Shown: positions 1 to 8,225, counted from the stretch's first letter. The stretch is 36,129 nucleotides of DNA from an uncultured Endomicrobiia bacterium (GCA_938074745.1 CALJEJ010000079.1:1-36129); one strand, 5' to 3'. Notes: generated from the letters alone by a model not told the origin. A program made the numbers and translations.

Positions 1-676
1 TACCTAAAAGTAAAACACCTGTTGTACCGTCATTACCGGGAGCACTCCAGGTAAGATTAATTTCTCCCCCAAGCGAACCCGGAAGTGCAGAAAGGTTTGT
101 AACAGCAGCAGGCGGTGTGGATTCTTTAACAAAAGAAATGTTATCAAAATATCCAGTTGCATATCGTGTCAGATCGCCTTGGATAAAATCTATTCTTACT
201 CCTAAGTTAACCGTCATTTGAGTATATCCTGGGGTAACTGTGGTGGACATTTTTAGTTCATGCCAAGAAGAACTGCTTATACGAGTGATAGTTGCACGAC
301 TTACATCTGTCCAATTTGATTCACCATAACCCAAAGCAGAAGTCCCAAGATTAACTCCTAAACCTATCCATTGAATATAATCAGTGGTTTCTGAATTTAG
401 AACCCATCCTGAAAGTATATAAGTTGCATACGGTTCCACATTTACTACTTGATAAACTATTTTTGTGTCTGCTGTTGTACTACACGAAGATTGAGCAAGA
501 GCATAGCTACCTTCTTGAACTGGATTGGTGACAACTGTACGAAGAGCAGTTCTGAAAGTAGTCCAACCGGTTAAATTTCCTGTTTCAAAACCTGGGTTCT
601 GCAACAAATTACCAAAAGATACCGAAGTTGAAAAAAGAAGTACTATCCAAAAAATTATTCCAGTTTTTGTTTTCAT
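1..676 (-). CDS. Secreted protein with N-terminal signal peptide, carbohydrate-binding-like N-terminal module and start of a fibronectin type III-like domain; truncated at the left window edge
   Basis: ATG at 676 (minus) opens a frame that stays open to the window edge: MKTKTGIIFWIVLLFSTSVSFGNLLQNPGFETGNLTGWTTF...TPPAAVTNLSALPGSLGGEINLTWSAPGNDGTTG. The signal peptide, the 'LLQNPGFETG..W' motif and the FN3-like 'PPAAVTNLSA...INLTWSAPGNDG' are visible. Confidence 0.75.
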   Translation of the reverse strand, partial: MKTKTGIIFWIVLLFSTSVSFGNLLQNPGFETGNLTGWTTFRTALRTVVTNPVQEGSYALAQSSCSTTADTKIVYQVVNVEPYATYILSGWVLNSETTDYIQWIGLGVNLGTSALGYGESNWTDVSRATITRISSSSWHELKMSTTVTPGYTQMTVNLGVRIDFIQGDLTRYATGYFDNISFVKESTPPAAVTNLSALPGSLGGEINLTWSAPGNDGTTGVLLLG

Positions 677-1152
677 CTTTTTATTTTTTTCTTTTTTATT
701 TTTTCTTTTATCTCTTTCAAAATTTCTAAGTCAAGTTTATCTTGTGGCCTGTTTGTAGATTTTTTATTTTTTATGAGTTCGTTTAATCCAATAAAGTATG
801 TATTTGTATTACCATACTTTGCTTTAACTTTTTTCTTAAATACGGTCTTTAAATCTACACCATCCAGAGTAGTTATTATATGAATCATTACAGGAGCAAC
901 TCCAATCTGATAAAAATTCCCACTAACAGAAAAATATTCATCTTCAACTTTTGAAACATCTACGCCAAATTCAGCCATTGCTAATTTTGTCTTTCTACTG
1001 TTATCTAAATCTGGATAAACCAAAATATCCATATCGTCTGTATACCGTGGTTTACTGTGATACGAAACTGCAAACCCGCCAACTATACAGTATTTGACTC
1101 TATACTTATTCAAGCATTCTAAAAACTCTTCAAAATCTTTTTCTGTTCTCAT
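673..1152 (-). CDS. Nucleotidyltransferase-fold protein (DUF6036 / AbiEii-like family)
   Basis: 159 aa; VKYCIVGGFAVSYHSKPRYTDDMDILV matches the GG..(x)n..T.D.D nucleotidyltransferase signature. Confidence 0.65.
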   Translation of the reverse strand: MRTEKDFEEFLECLNKYRVKYCIVGGFAVSYHSKPRYTDDMDILVYPDLDNSRKTKLAMAEFGVDVSKVEDEYFSVSGNFYQIGVAPVMIHIITTLDGVDLKTVFKKKVKAKYGNTNTYFIGLNELIKNKKSTNRPQDKLDLEILKEIKEKIKKKKIKR

Positions 1153-1349
1153 TTTTTTCTAAAATTTCCTGCAACACAAATTTTTTTGTTCAACCTATGC
1201 GGTTTTATCCCTTTTATTTTATAGAACTGCTCTCTTAAATACTGAAGGATGTCAAGCCGTTGTTGTGGTGTCAAAGAGATAAAGTGTAGTGTAGAAAGGA
1301 TATTCATTTCTTTAAAAGAACGACATTTTAAAACATTTCTAATTTTCAT
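1149..1349 (-). CDS. Small hypothetical protein, putative partner of the downstream nucleotidyltransferase (TA-like pair)
   Basis: ORF called 1149..1412, but the likelier start is the internal Met at 1349 (MKIRNVLKCRSFKEMNILSTLHFISLTPQQRLDILQYLREQFYKIKG...). The stop overlaps the start of the next gene (ATGA). Confidence 0.5.
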   Translation of the reverse strand: MKIRNVLKCRSFKEMNILSTLHFISLTPQQRLDILQYLREQFYKIKGIKPHRLNKKICVAGNFRKK

Positions 1350-1391
1350 ATTATCTATCTTAAGAAATGTTATACAAAATTTTAACCAAAT

Positions 1392-1464
1392 AAAAAAAAG
1401 GCCAGAGAACAATTTTTTAGAAACCCTACCGGGTTTATGGGTGAATTAGATTTGTTCTCTGGCC
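1392..1464 (-). terminator. Rho-independent terminator
   Basis: Minus strand GGCCAGAGAACAA (1452-1464) ... TTGTTCTCTGGCC (1400-1412), perfect 13-bp arms, followed by TTTTTTTT (1392-1399). The loop holds a second hairpin, AAACCC-GGTA-GGGTTT (1421-1436). Confidence 0.8.
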
Positions 1465-1580
1465 GAAACCACCTACGAACCAGAAAAAAAGAATTTCGTA
1501 TTGTTAGATAGGTCTTACCCGACCTCAGGGTACTTCTTTTTTCTAGTCCGTAGGTTTCATCCAATTCAATACTTTTCATT
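1392..1580 (-). ncRNA. Candidate structured small RNA or 5' attenuator/riboswitch-like leader
   Basis: Intergenic. Promoter-like boxes are followed by a ~25-bp imperfect long stem (1534-1558 with 1465-1493) capped by a 40-nt loop with interleaved complementary segments, then a 13-bp perfect terminator stem and T8. Confidence 0.6.
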
Positions 1581-1581
1581 A

Positions 1582-1614
1582 ATTATATATACCTTAAAAA
1601 ATACAATCTGTCAA
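1582..1614 (-). promoter_or_regulatory. Sigma70-like promoter for the structured RNA
   Basis: Minus strand: TTGACA (1609-1614), 17-nt spacer to TATATA (1586-1591); the overlapping TATAAT at 1582-1587 has a 21-nt spacer. Confidence 0.55.
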
Positions 1615-1640
1615 CTAAATTTTTCAAAAATTTTTATCTC

Positions 1641-3029
1641 TCATTCCAACAAAGATAATTCTTTTAAATATTTTTCGTACCCTTTCCGTCCTAAAAGTGC
1701 GTAAGTATAGTTTTTACCCAACACAACACCAGGTTGGTTAAACGCGTCAATATTGAAAAGTTCGCCTGCGTAAGCTGTTGCAAGTTCTAACATATAAATT
1801 AGTTCTCCTACAGATTCTTCATCAATTTTAGGCAAAGTTATAGTAAGGTTAGGACGGTTCGCTTGTGTAAGTGAAACAACAGTTGCTTTCTCTTCCGATT
1901 TGAAAAGTTCGTTAAGTGTATGGCCACAAAGATAATGTTCTTCAGGAAATTTTGGAATTTTAATCGTAGAAGAAAATTTTTCAACTGACAAAATTACAAT
2001 AATTTTGTCATAAGGACCTTCACGGTAAAGTTGTAGTTGTGAATGTTGGTCTGTAACACCTAAAGATTTTACAGGCGTAGGACCAAAGTTTACAATGTTA
2101 CCATCGTTATCTTTTTCTTTCCCTAAACTTTCTGCCCAGAGTTGACGAAACCAATCTGCTATACCGTATAAACGGTCAGAATAAGGCATCATTACACAAA
2201 TATGTTTTCCTTTTTGGTACAACAAATAGTTTATTAACGCGAACATAAACGCAGGGTTCTCGTACATTTGTACGAGTGTCAATTTTTCAGTATTTACCTT
2301 ACAATATTCAGCCATATTTTTTGCTCCAGCAAGAAGTGATTTAATATTTATCCCGCTCAACGCTGCAGAGACAAGTCCTACCGGAGACAAAACTGAGAAC
2401 CTACCACCTACATTTTCAGGTATTGTAAAATCGTACTGTGAGTAACCTTTGTTGACAAGGTCACGAAGGAAACCTGTTTTTGGCCCAGTTGTAATTATTA
2501 TATGTTTTTTAGCATTGGTTTTACCAACTTTTTTTACAAGATGGCTGTAGAATATAAAAAATGTAGACAAAGTTTCTGCAGTATCGCCTGCTTTAGAGAT
2601 TACGTTAATTAATGTTTTTTTAATGTCAATATGCTGTAACAAACTTTTTGCAGTGTCAGGGTCTATATTGTCAAACACATAAAGTTTTAAAAACCCTTTC
2701 CTTTGCTGTTTTGATAACGAATTCCAAAATTTGTCCCTTAACGCTGTTTGTAAAGCAATATTACCTAACGCAGAACCGCCTATGCCTAAAACTAAAAGTG
2801 TGTCAAACTTAGGTTTTACTTGATGAACCATTTTAAGAATTTTTTCAACTTCAGGATTTTCATACGGTAATTTTACCCAGCCAAGCATAAGACTTTCGTT
2901 CTGCGATTTTTGGACAATTTTTCTGTGGATATCAACAAATTTTTTTTCCCAAGTTGTAAGTTCTTGTTTTGTAACACCGTGATGTTGTACTTTTTCAGAT
3001 AGACAGTTAGTATAGTTTAACGTTATCAT
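1641..3029 (-). CDS. pgi: Glucose-6-phosphate isomerase
   Basis: FDTLLVLGIGGSALGNIALQTAL, VISKAGDTAETLSTFFIF, PENVGGRFSVLSPVGL motifs. Start probably the internal MITLNYTN, preceded by a GGAG-like SD (ORF extends to 3041). Confidence 0.95.
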   Translation of the reverse strand: MITLNYTNCLSEKVQHHGVTKQELTTWEKKFVDIHRKIVQKSQNESLMLGWVKLPYENPEVEKILKMVHQVKPKFDTLLVLGIGGSALGNIALQTALRDKFWNSLSKQQRKGFLKLYVFDNIDPDTAKSLLQHIDIKKTLINVISKAGDTAETLSTFFIFYSHLVKKVGKTNAKKHIIITTGPKTGFLRDLVNKGYSQYDFTIPENVGGRFSVLSPVGLVSAALSGINIKSLLAGAKNMAEYCKVNTEKLTLVQMYENPAFMFALINYLLYQKGKHICVMMPYSDRLYGIADWFRQLWAESLGKEKDNDGNIVNFGPTPVKSLGVTDQHSQLQLYREGPYDKIIVILSVEKFSSTIKIPKFPEEHYLCGHTLNELFKSEEKATVVSLTQANRPNLTITLPKIDEESVGELIYMLELATAYAGELFNIDAFNQPGVVLGKNYTYALLGRKGYEKYLKELSLLE

Positions 3030-3052
3030 ATTTTTCTCCACTGTAAAAAAAA

Positions 3053-3928
3053 TTATTTTTCTAAAAAAACTTTTATTGTATTAAAATGTATTTCAGCAGT
3101 ATCACGAACATCTTCCGCGTACCCACCGCCTAAAGTAACAACTACAGGAACATCGTTAAAATATTTTTTTACCAACCTATCTCTTTCAATGATACCTTGT
3201 TTTGTAATTTTTAACTGAGCAAGTCTATCATTTTCATAAACATCAGCACCTGCTTGGTAAAAAACCATCTGCGGAGAAAATTTTTTTACTTCTTTTAACC
3301 CTTCTTCTAACAATTGTAAATATTCTTTATCTTTAGAATATGCAGGTAATTCTATATCTAACGAACTTTTTTCTTTTGGGAACGGATAAATTTCTCTTTG
3401 ATGGATTGAAAATGTGAACACATCTGTGTCTTTTTCAAAAATTTTTGCAGTACCGTTACCTTGGTGAACATCACAATCTATAACAGCAAACTTTTTTAAC
3501 TGTGTAGTTTCTTGTAAATATCTCACTCCGACGGCAAGGTCGTTAAACACGCAGAACCCTTCCCCATGGTCAGGATACGCATGGTGCCACCCACCACCAA
3601 TATGAACACCAATTTTTTGTTCTAATGCTAACTTCGCAGCTAAAACAGTACCACTTACCGCTATAACTGCTGACTCAGAAACTTGTTTTGTCAACGGTAT
3701 TTCAAGCCGTAAAATTTCAAAATATGAAAGTTTTAAGTTTAAAACTTTTTCAACATACTCTTTTGTATGAACCTTAAGTAACCATTTAATATCTATATCG
3801 GGTGGTTCAACAAATTCTATGTTTTTAAATTCCTGTTGTAACAGTTCTTTTATCAACCTATATTTTGTAGTATTAAACGGGTGCTCACCTAAGTCAACTT
3901 CATATTTTGATGAATAAACAATTTTCAT
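3053..3928 (-). CDS. Histone deacetylase/AcuC-family (class II HDAC-like) deacetylase
   Basis: HIGGGWHHAYPDHGEGFCVFNDLAVGVRYL, FAVIDCDVHQGNGTAKIF, YQAGADVYENDRLAQL, LGGGY. Start assigned at MKIVYSS because an AGGAGAAAAGAAA SD precedes it; the longer ORF starts at 4012. Confidence 0.9.
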   Translation of the reverse strand: MKIVYSSKYEVDLGEHPFNTTKYRLIKELLQQEFKNIEFVEPPDIDIKWLLKVHTKEYVEKVLNLKLSYFEILRLEIPLTKQVSESAVIAVSGTVLAAKLALEQKIGVHIGGGWHHAYPDHGEGFCVFNDLAVGVRYLQETTQLKKFAVIDCDVHQGNGTAKIFEKDTDVFTFSIHQREIYPFPKEKSSLDIELPAYSKDKEYLQLLEEGLKEVKKFSPQMVFYQAGADVYENDRLAQLKITKQGIIERDRLVKKYFNDVPVVVTLGGGYAEDVRDTAEIHFNTIKVFLEK

Positions 3929-4026
3929 TTTCTTTTCTCCTGTAGCATATACTGTGATGTAAAAATATCTTAACGGATATTGATTTATCTTTCTAACTTT
4001 TGTAGACGCCAATTAATTGCCGTTTA

Positions 4027-4100
4027 TACGAGGCTAAAGCCTCTATTCCCACGAGGCTAAAGCCTCTACTCCAAAGCAAAGCTGACGCTTTGCCGCTACA
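4027..4100. repeat. Cluster of short palindromic repeat units (REP-like)
   Basis: ACGAGGCTAAAGCCTCTA occurs twice (palindrome GAGGCT-AA-AGCCTC at 4030-4043 and 4053-4066), followed by GCAAAGC-TGAC-GCTTTGC (4076-4093). Confidence 0.75.
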
Positions 4101-4132
4101 CTGTTTCTTTTTCACTTTCTCAATCTTCACTT

Positions 4133-5218
4133 TCATGTTCCCAAAACTTTCAAAATCCGTAGTTTTTCTTTACCTTCAATCTGTGCTTTGTCAATTATGC
4201 TTTTAAACAACGATAAGGTTTTATCATAATTTTTTTTATCCACAGGATACGGATGACCATCTTTACCACCAAACGCAAACGAAAACCGTGCAGGGTCACG
4301 TGTAGAAACAGGATAACCATACACAACTTCAGAAATCAAACCTAACGCACGAAGTGTTTTTGCACCCACACCTTCAGTAAGTAGAATATCTTTAAATGAA
4401 TTTAATTGTTGTTCTTGTTTTATCTTACACAATATTTTGTATAATCTTTGTGTATCATAATCTTCTTGAGTAATATAATGTCTATAAGGCAATGAAAACG
4501 TTGTAGTATTATCAAGAATTTTCTGAAATTCTTTTACAATTTTTTCCGGCTGCTGTAATTTTAAATATTCAATAATATTGTTTTGCAACTTTTGTGCTTC
4601 TGTATCAACAAAATTTAATACATTATTTTCGTTTTGTTGAGTAATAATACCTGTATGTGGTGAAATAATAAATTTTTTATCTTCACTTTTTGTTATTGTA
4701 TTAAACCAGTGATACCTACGTGCAGTCTTAGTAGAAATATTCATGCCTTGTTGTACTACACACCAGTTGTTGTCTTTATCAACAAATAGTGTATGATGAT
4801 ATATTTGGTAGCCGTCTTGAATACAACTGTTATCTACTTTAGCAGTAAGTTTTGATATAGTAACATAATCTTGCTGTGTATTAATATACGGGCAGTTTAA
4901 AATTTCTTTTGGAGTATTTACTGCAGTTTTCCCTTTACCACCAAAAACAAATATCCCCCATTCAGGATGGTTTCTAAAAGATTCTTTTATTGCAGCCGTA
5001 ACTGTAGTGGTAACACCTGACGAATGCCAGTCAAAACCTGATACACAACCAAGTATTTGAAACCATACTGGGTCAGATAGACGAAAAAGTAACTCTTTAG
5101 TTCCAAACTCTATAATTACCAAACGACAAATCTCGTACAAAATTTTTTTCTGTCGTTCAAAAAGCCATCTTGGTGCTGAACCGTAATGTAATGGTAAATT
5201 AGCAATTTTCCGTGTCAT
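4133..5218 (-). CDS. DUF763 domain-containing protein
   Basis: MTRKIANLPLHYGSAPRWLFERQKKI...DPVWFQILGCVSGFDWHSSGVTTTVTAAIKE...GGKGK; C-terminal LLTEGVGAKTLRALGLISEVVYG...DPARFSFAFGGKDGHPYPVDK. Confidence 0.85.
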   Translation of the reverse strand: MTRKIANLPLHYGSAPRWLFERQKKILYEICRLVIIEFGTKELLFRLSDPVWFQILGCVSGFDWHSSGVTTTVTAAIKESFRNHPEWGIFVFGGKGKTAVNTPKEILNCPYINTQQDYVTISKLTAKVDNSCIQDGYQIYHHTLFVDKDNNWCVVQQGMNISTKTARRYHWFNTITKSEDKKFIISPHTGIITQQNENNVLNFVDTEAQKLQNNIIEYLKLQQPEKIVKEFQKILDNTTTFSLPYRHYITQEDYDTQRLYKILCKIKQEQQLNSFKDILLTEGVGAKTLRALGLISEVVYGYPVSTRDPARFSFAFGGKDGHPYPVDKKNYDKTLSLFKSIIDKAQIEGKEKLRILKVLGT

Positions 5219-6381
5219 TAAAAATTTTTTACCAACCGTTGATAATTTTTATAGTTTTGTTTCAGTTCTTTAATAGAATCTCCGCCAAACTTGTGTTTTA
5301 TTTCGTTTGCTAAACATATTGCCAACATTGCTTCGCCAATAACACTACAAGCAGCTACTGCTAAAATATCACTTCGAATTATTTCTGCTTTAGCAGTTTG
5401 TTTTGTTTTTATGTTCACACTTTTTAACGGTTTAGCTAAAGTAGGGATTGGTTTCATACTACATCGCACTATAATAGGTTCACCATTAGAAATGCCACCT
5501 TCAATACCGCCAGCATTGTTGGTTTTACGATAAAATTTTTTGTTGGAATAAAAAATTTCGTCGTGAACTTCCGAACCATAAAGTTGGCTTGAAACACTAC
5601 CAAGACCTATTTCTACAGATTTTATTGCTGGTATTGACATAAGATAATACGCAATTTTTGCGTTTAACCGTTGATACCATTGAGAATAACTTCCCAACCC
5701 TATCGGATTGTTTATTGAAAATACCACAAACTCTCCACCTAAAGTATCACCTTTAGCTTTTGCTGTATCAACAATTTTTATAATTTTTTGTTCTTTAGTT
5801 TTATCAGGAAACCTTAAAGAAGATTCCTCAGCCATACGGTGTAACTTTAATAACACATCTTTATGTAAGTTAGATACCAAATAATTTGTTGATAAAATTA
5901 TGTTATAAATCCGTGTAACAAAAGAACCTACAAAAATGTCAAGTTCTGAAAGAACCTGTTTACAAATACTACCAGCAACTACACGAGCAACAGTCTCTCT
6001 TGCTGAAGAACGTTCTGAAACATCCTTGAGGTCAGAACGTAAAAATTTTATTGCTCCGGAAAGGTCTGCATGACCAGGTCTCGGACAATAAGAAATATTA
6101 GTCTGGGAAATATTATCTTGGTAATACTCCTTCCTATAATCTTTGTTATACACAAAGATACAAATTGGCGACCCTGTGGTCTCACCATATCGTATACCAG
6201 AAATTATTTCTATTGTATCTTCTTCAAAATTTTGTCTGTTACTTCTGCCATAACCTTTTCTTCGTCGTGATAATTCTAAACTTATTTTTTCTTTAGAAAC
6301 TTTAATTCCGGCAGGTACTCCCTCCAAAATTACTATAATACCTTTCCCGTGTGATTCTCCTGCTGTGGTAAAGTTTATCAT
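5218..6381 (-). CDS. aroC: Chorismate synthase
   Basis: MINFTTAGESHGKGIIVILEGVPAGI; RRRKGYGRSNR; RPGHADLSGAIKF; SARETVARVVAGSI; NNAGGIEGGISNGEPIIVR. Confidence 0.95.
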   Translation of the reverse strand: MINFTTAGESHGKGIIVILEGVPAGIKVSKEKISLELSRRRKGYGRSNRQNFEEDTIEIISGIRYGETTGSPICIFVYNKDYRKEYYQDNISQTNISYCPRPGHADLSGAIKFLRSDLKDVSERSSARETVARVVAGSICKQVLSELDIFVGSFVTRIYNIILSTNYLVSNLHKDVLLKLHRMAEESSLRFPDKTKEQKIIKIVDTAKAKGDTLGGEFVVFSINNPIGLGSYSQWYQRLNAKIAYYLMSIPAIKSVEIGLGSVSSQLYGSEVHDEIFYSNKKFYRKTNNAGGIEGGISNGEPIIVRCSMKPIPTLAKPLKSVNIKTKQTAKAEIIRSDILAVAACSVIGEAMLAICLANEIKHKFGGDSIKELKQNYKNYQRLVKNF

Positions 6382-6396
6382 ACATTCACACTCCTA

Positions 6397-8199
6397 TTAA
6401 ATTGTATCTATCTTCAACAGTTCAATAAAAGTCTCTTTAGGAATATTTACAGAACCAAACTGTTTCATTTTTTTCTTACCTTCTTTTTGTTTTTCTAACA
6501 ATTTTCTTTTCCTTGTGACATCACCACCGTAACATTTTGCAAGAACATCTTTTTTCAATGCCTGGATATCTTCCCGAGCAATAATCCTACCTTCACATTT
6601 TACCTGTAAAGGTATAGAAAACAAATGTCGTGGTATGGTTTTTTTAAGTTTTTCTAAAATTTTTGTCGCTATATTATATGCTTTAGTTCTGTGGGTAATA
6701 TAACAAAACGAATCTATCTGTTCATTGTTCACTAAAACTTCTAATTTTACTAAATCGCTTTCTTCATACCCACATTGTTCATAATCAAACGAAGCGTAAC
6801 CTTTTGACACAGATTTTATTGCGTCAAAAAATCCTATTATTATTTCACTTAATGGTATCTTAAAAACTATCACTACACGGTTCTCGTCAATAAAATTTTG
6901 GTCTATCACCTCTCCACGGAAAAGTTTACAAGTTTCTATTACCACACTTAAATACATCAATGGTGTAACAACAGTAGTTTTTGTTATAGGTTCATAAATT
7001 TTTTCTATTTTGTTATATTCAGGGAAATCTGAAGGGTTATCTACAACTATTTCTTTTTTGTCTTTAGTCAAAATTTTGTATTCCACATTAGGTATTGTTA
7101 CAATTATATCCAAGTTATATTCTCGTTCTAACCGTTCTGTGACAATGTCTAAATGTAATGAACCTAAAAATCCGCAATGGAACCCAGCAGCTAAAACTTT
7201 TGAAGTTGTAGGTTTGTAAAACAAAGAGTAATCTGTAAGATGTAATTTTTGTAACGCAAACTTAAGATTTTCATAATCTTTAGGATTTAAAGGATAAATA
7301 CCAGCAAATACATACGGTTTAACTTTTTTGATTTCAATTTTAGGTAAACGGTTCACATCTGTATTAACTTCATAAATAATATCACCAATTTGTATTTCGT
7401 GAATATCTTTAATTCCTGCTACAACATAACCCACATCACCACAGAGTAGTTCTTCACAAGGAACAAAATTTAATTTTATATACCCTATATCTTCTATTTT
7501 AAACCTTTTGTCTTCTTTTGAAGAACAAAATTTAAACAACATATCTTTTGTAATTCTACCACTTAAGACTTTAACATACATTACTACTCCACGGTATGTG
7601 TCATAATAAGCATCAAATACTAACGCTGACATACCATCTATTTCTGGATATACCTTTGGCGGAGGTAATTGTGTAATTATCGCTTCAAGAACTTTTTCAA
7701 CACCATAACCTGTTTTTGCACTTATCAGAATAGGTTCTAAATTTATCCCCAAAGATTCTTTTATTTGTTGTTTTACAGAATTTACATTTGCATTTTGTAA
7801 GTCTATTTTGTTTATCACAGGAATAATTTTTAATCCGCTACGGCTTGCAATAATTGTGTTTGCTAAAGTTTGTGCTTCAACACCTTGTGTCGCATCAACC
7901 ACAAGTATTGCTCCTTCACAAGCATTCACTACACGCATAACTTCGTAAGTAAAATCTACATGTCCTGGAGTGTCTATAAGATTAAGAACATAATTGTTAC
8001 CATTATAACTATACTCCATTCGTATTGTTTTTGACCTAATAGTAATCCCTCGTTCACGTTCTAATTCCATACTATCTAATATTTGCTCCTGCATTAATCT
8101 TTTAGGAACAGTATTGGTAAGTTCTAACAGTCTATCTGCAAGGGTAGATTTTCCGTGGTCTATATGAGCAATGATACAAAAATTTCGTAAAAATTTCAT
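6397..8199 (-). CDS. lepA: Elongation factor 4 (LepA GTPase)
   Basis: NFCIIAHIDHGKSTLADRLLELT; RERGITIRSKTI; LIDTPGHVDFTYEV; NKIDL; GFHCGFLGSLHLDIVTERLEREY; CYGGDVTRKRKLLEKQKEGKKKMK. Confidence 0.97.
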   Translation of the reverse strand: MKFLRNFCIIAHIDHGKSTLADRLLELTNTVPKRLMQEQILDSMELERERGITIRSKTIRMEYSYNGNNYVLNLIDTPGHVDFTYEVMRVVNACEGAILVVDATQGVEAQTLANTIIASRSGLKIIPVINKIDLQNANVNSVKQQIKESLGINLEPILISAKTGYGVEKVLEAIITQLPPPKVYPEIDGMSALVFDAYYDTYRGVVMYVKVLSGRITKDMLFKFCSSKEDKRFKIEDIGYIKLNFVPCEELLCGDVGYVVAGIKDIHEIQIGDIIYEVNTDVNRLPKIEIKKVKPYVFAGIYPLNPKDYENLKFALQKLHLTDYSLFYKPTTSKVLAAGFHCGFLGSLHLDIVTERLEREYNLDIIVTIPNVEYKILTKDKKEIVVDNPSDFPEYNKIEKIYEPITKTTVVTPLMYLSVVIETCKLFRGEVIDQNFIDENRVVIVFKIPLSEIIIGFFDAIKSVSKGYASFDYEQCGYEESDLVKLEVLVNNEQIDSFCYITHRTKAYNIATKILEKLKKTIPRHLFSIPLQVKCEGRIIAREDIQALKKDVLAKCYGGDVTRKRKLLEKQKEGKKKMKQFGSVNIPKETFIELLKIDTI

Positions 8200-8225
8200 T
8201 AAAGTGACATTGAAAAGAAGAGGAT

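Noticed and set aside
525-758. 77-aa plus-strand ORF
   Set aside because: Overlaps the signal-peptide start of the FN3 protein and the NTase C-terminus; low-complexity Phe-rich tail from T-runs.
1382-1579. 65-aa minus-strand ORF and the overlapping 1501..1704 plus ORF as proteins
   Set aside because: They run through the hairpins and terminator of the structured RNA candidate, have no recognisable domain, and the promoter/terminator explains the region better.
1392-1580. 6S, SRP or tmRNA identity for the structured RNA
   Set aside because: The 5' and 3' ends do not form the long closing stem of 6S RNA, there is no SRP GGAA-tetraloop helix 8 pattern, and it is too short for tmRNA. Judged by eye only.
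4027-4100. CRISPR array
   Set aside because: Only two near-identical short palindromic units plus a different third one, with spacers of a few nt; no cas genes in the window.
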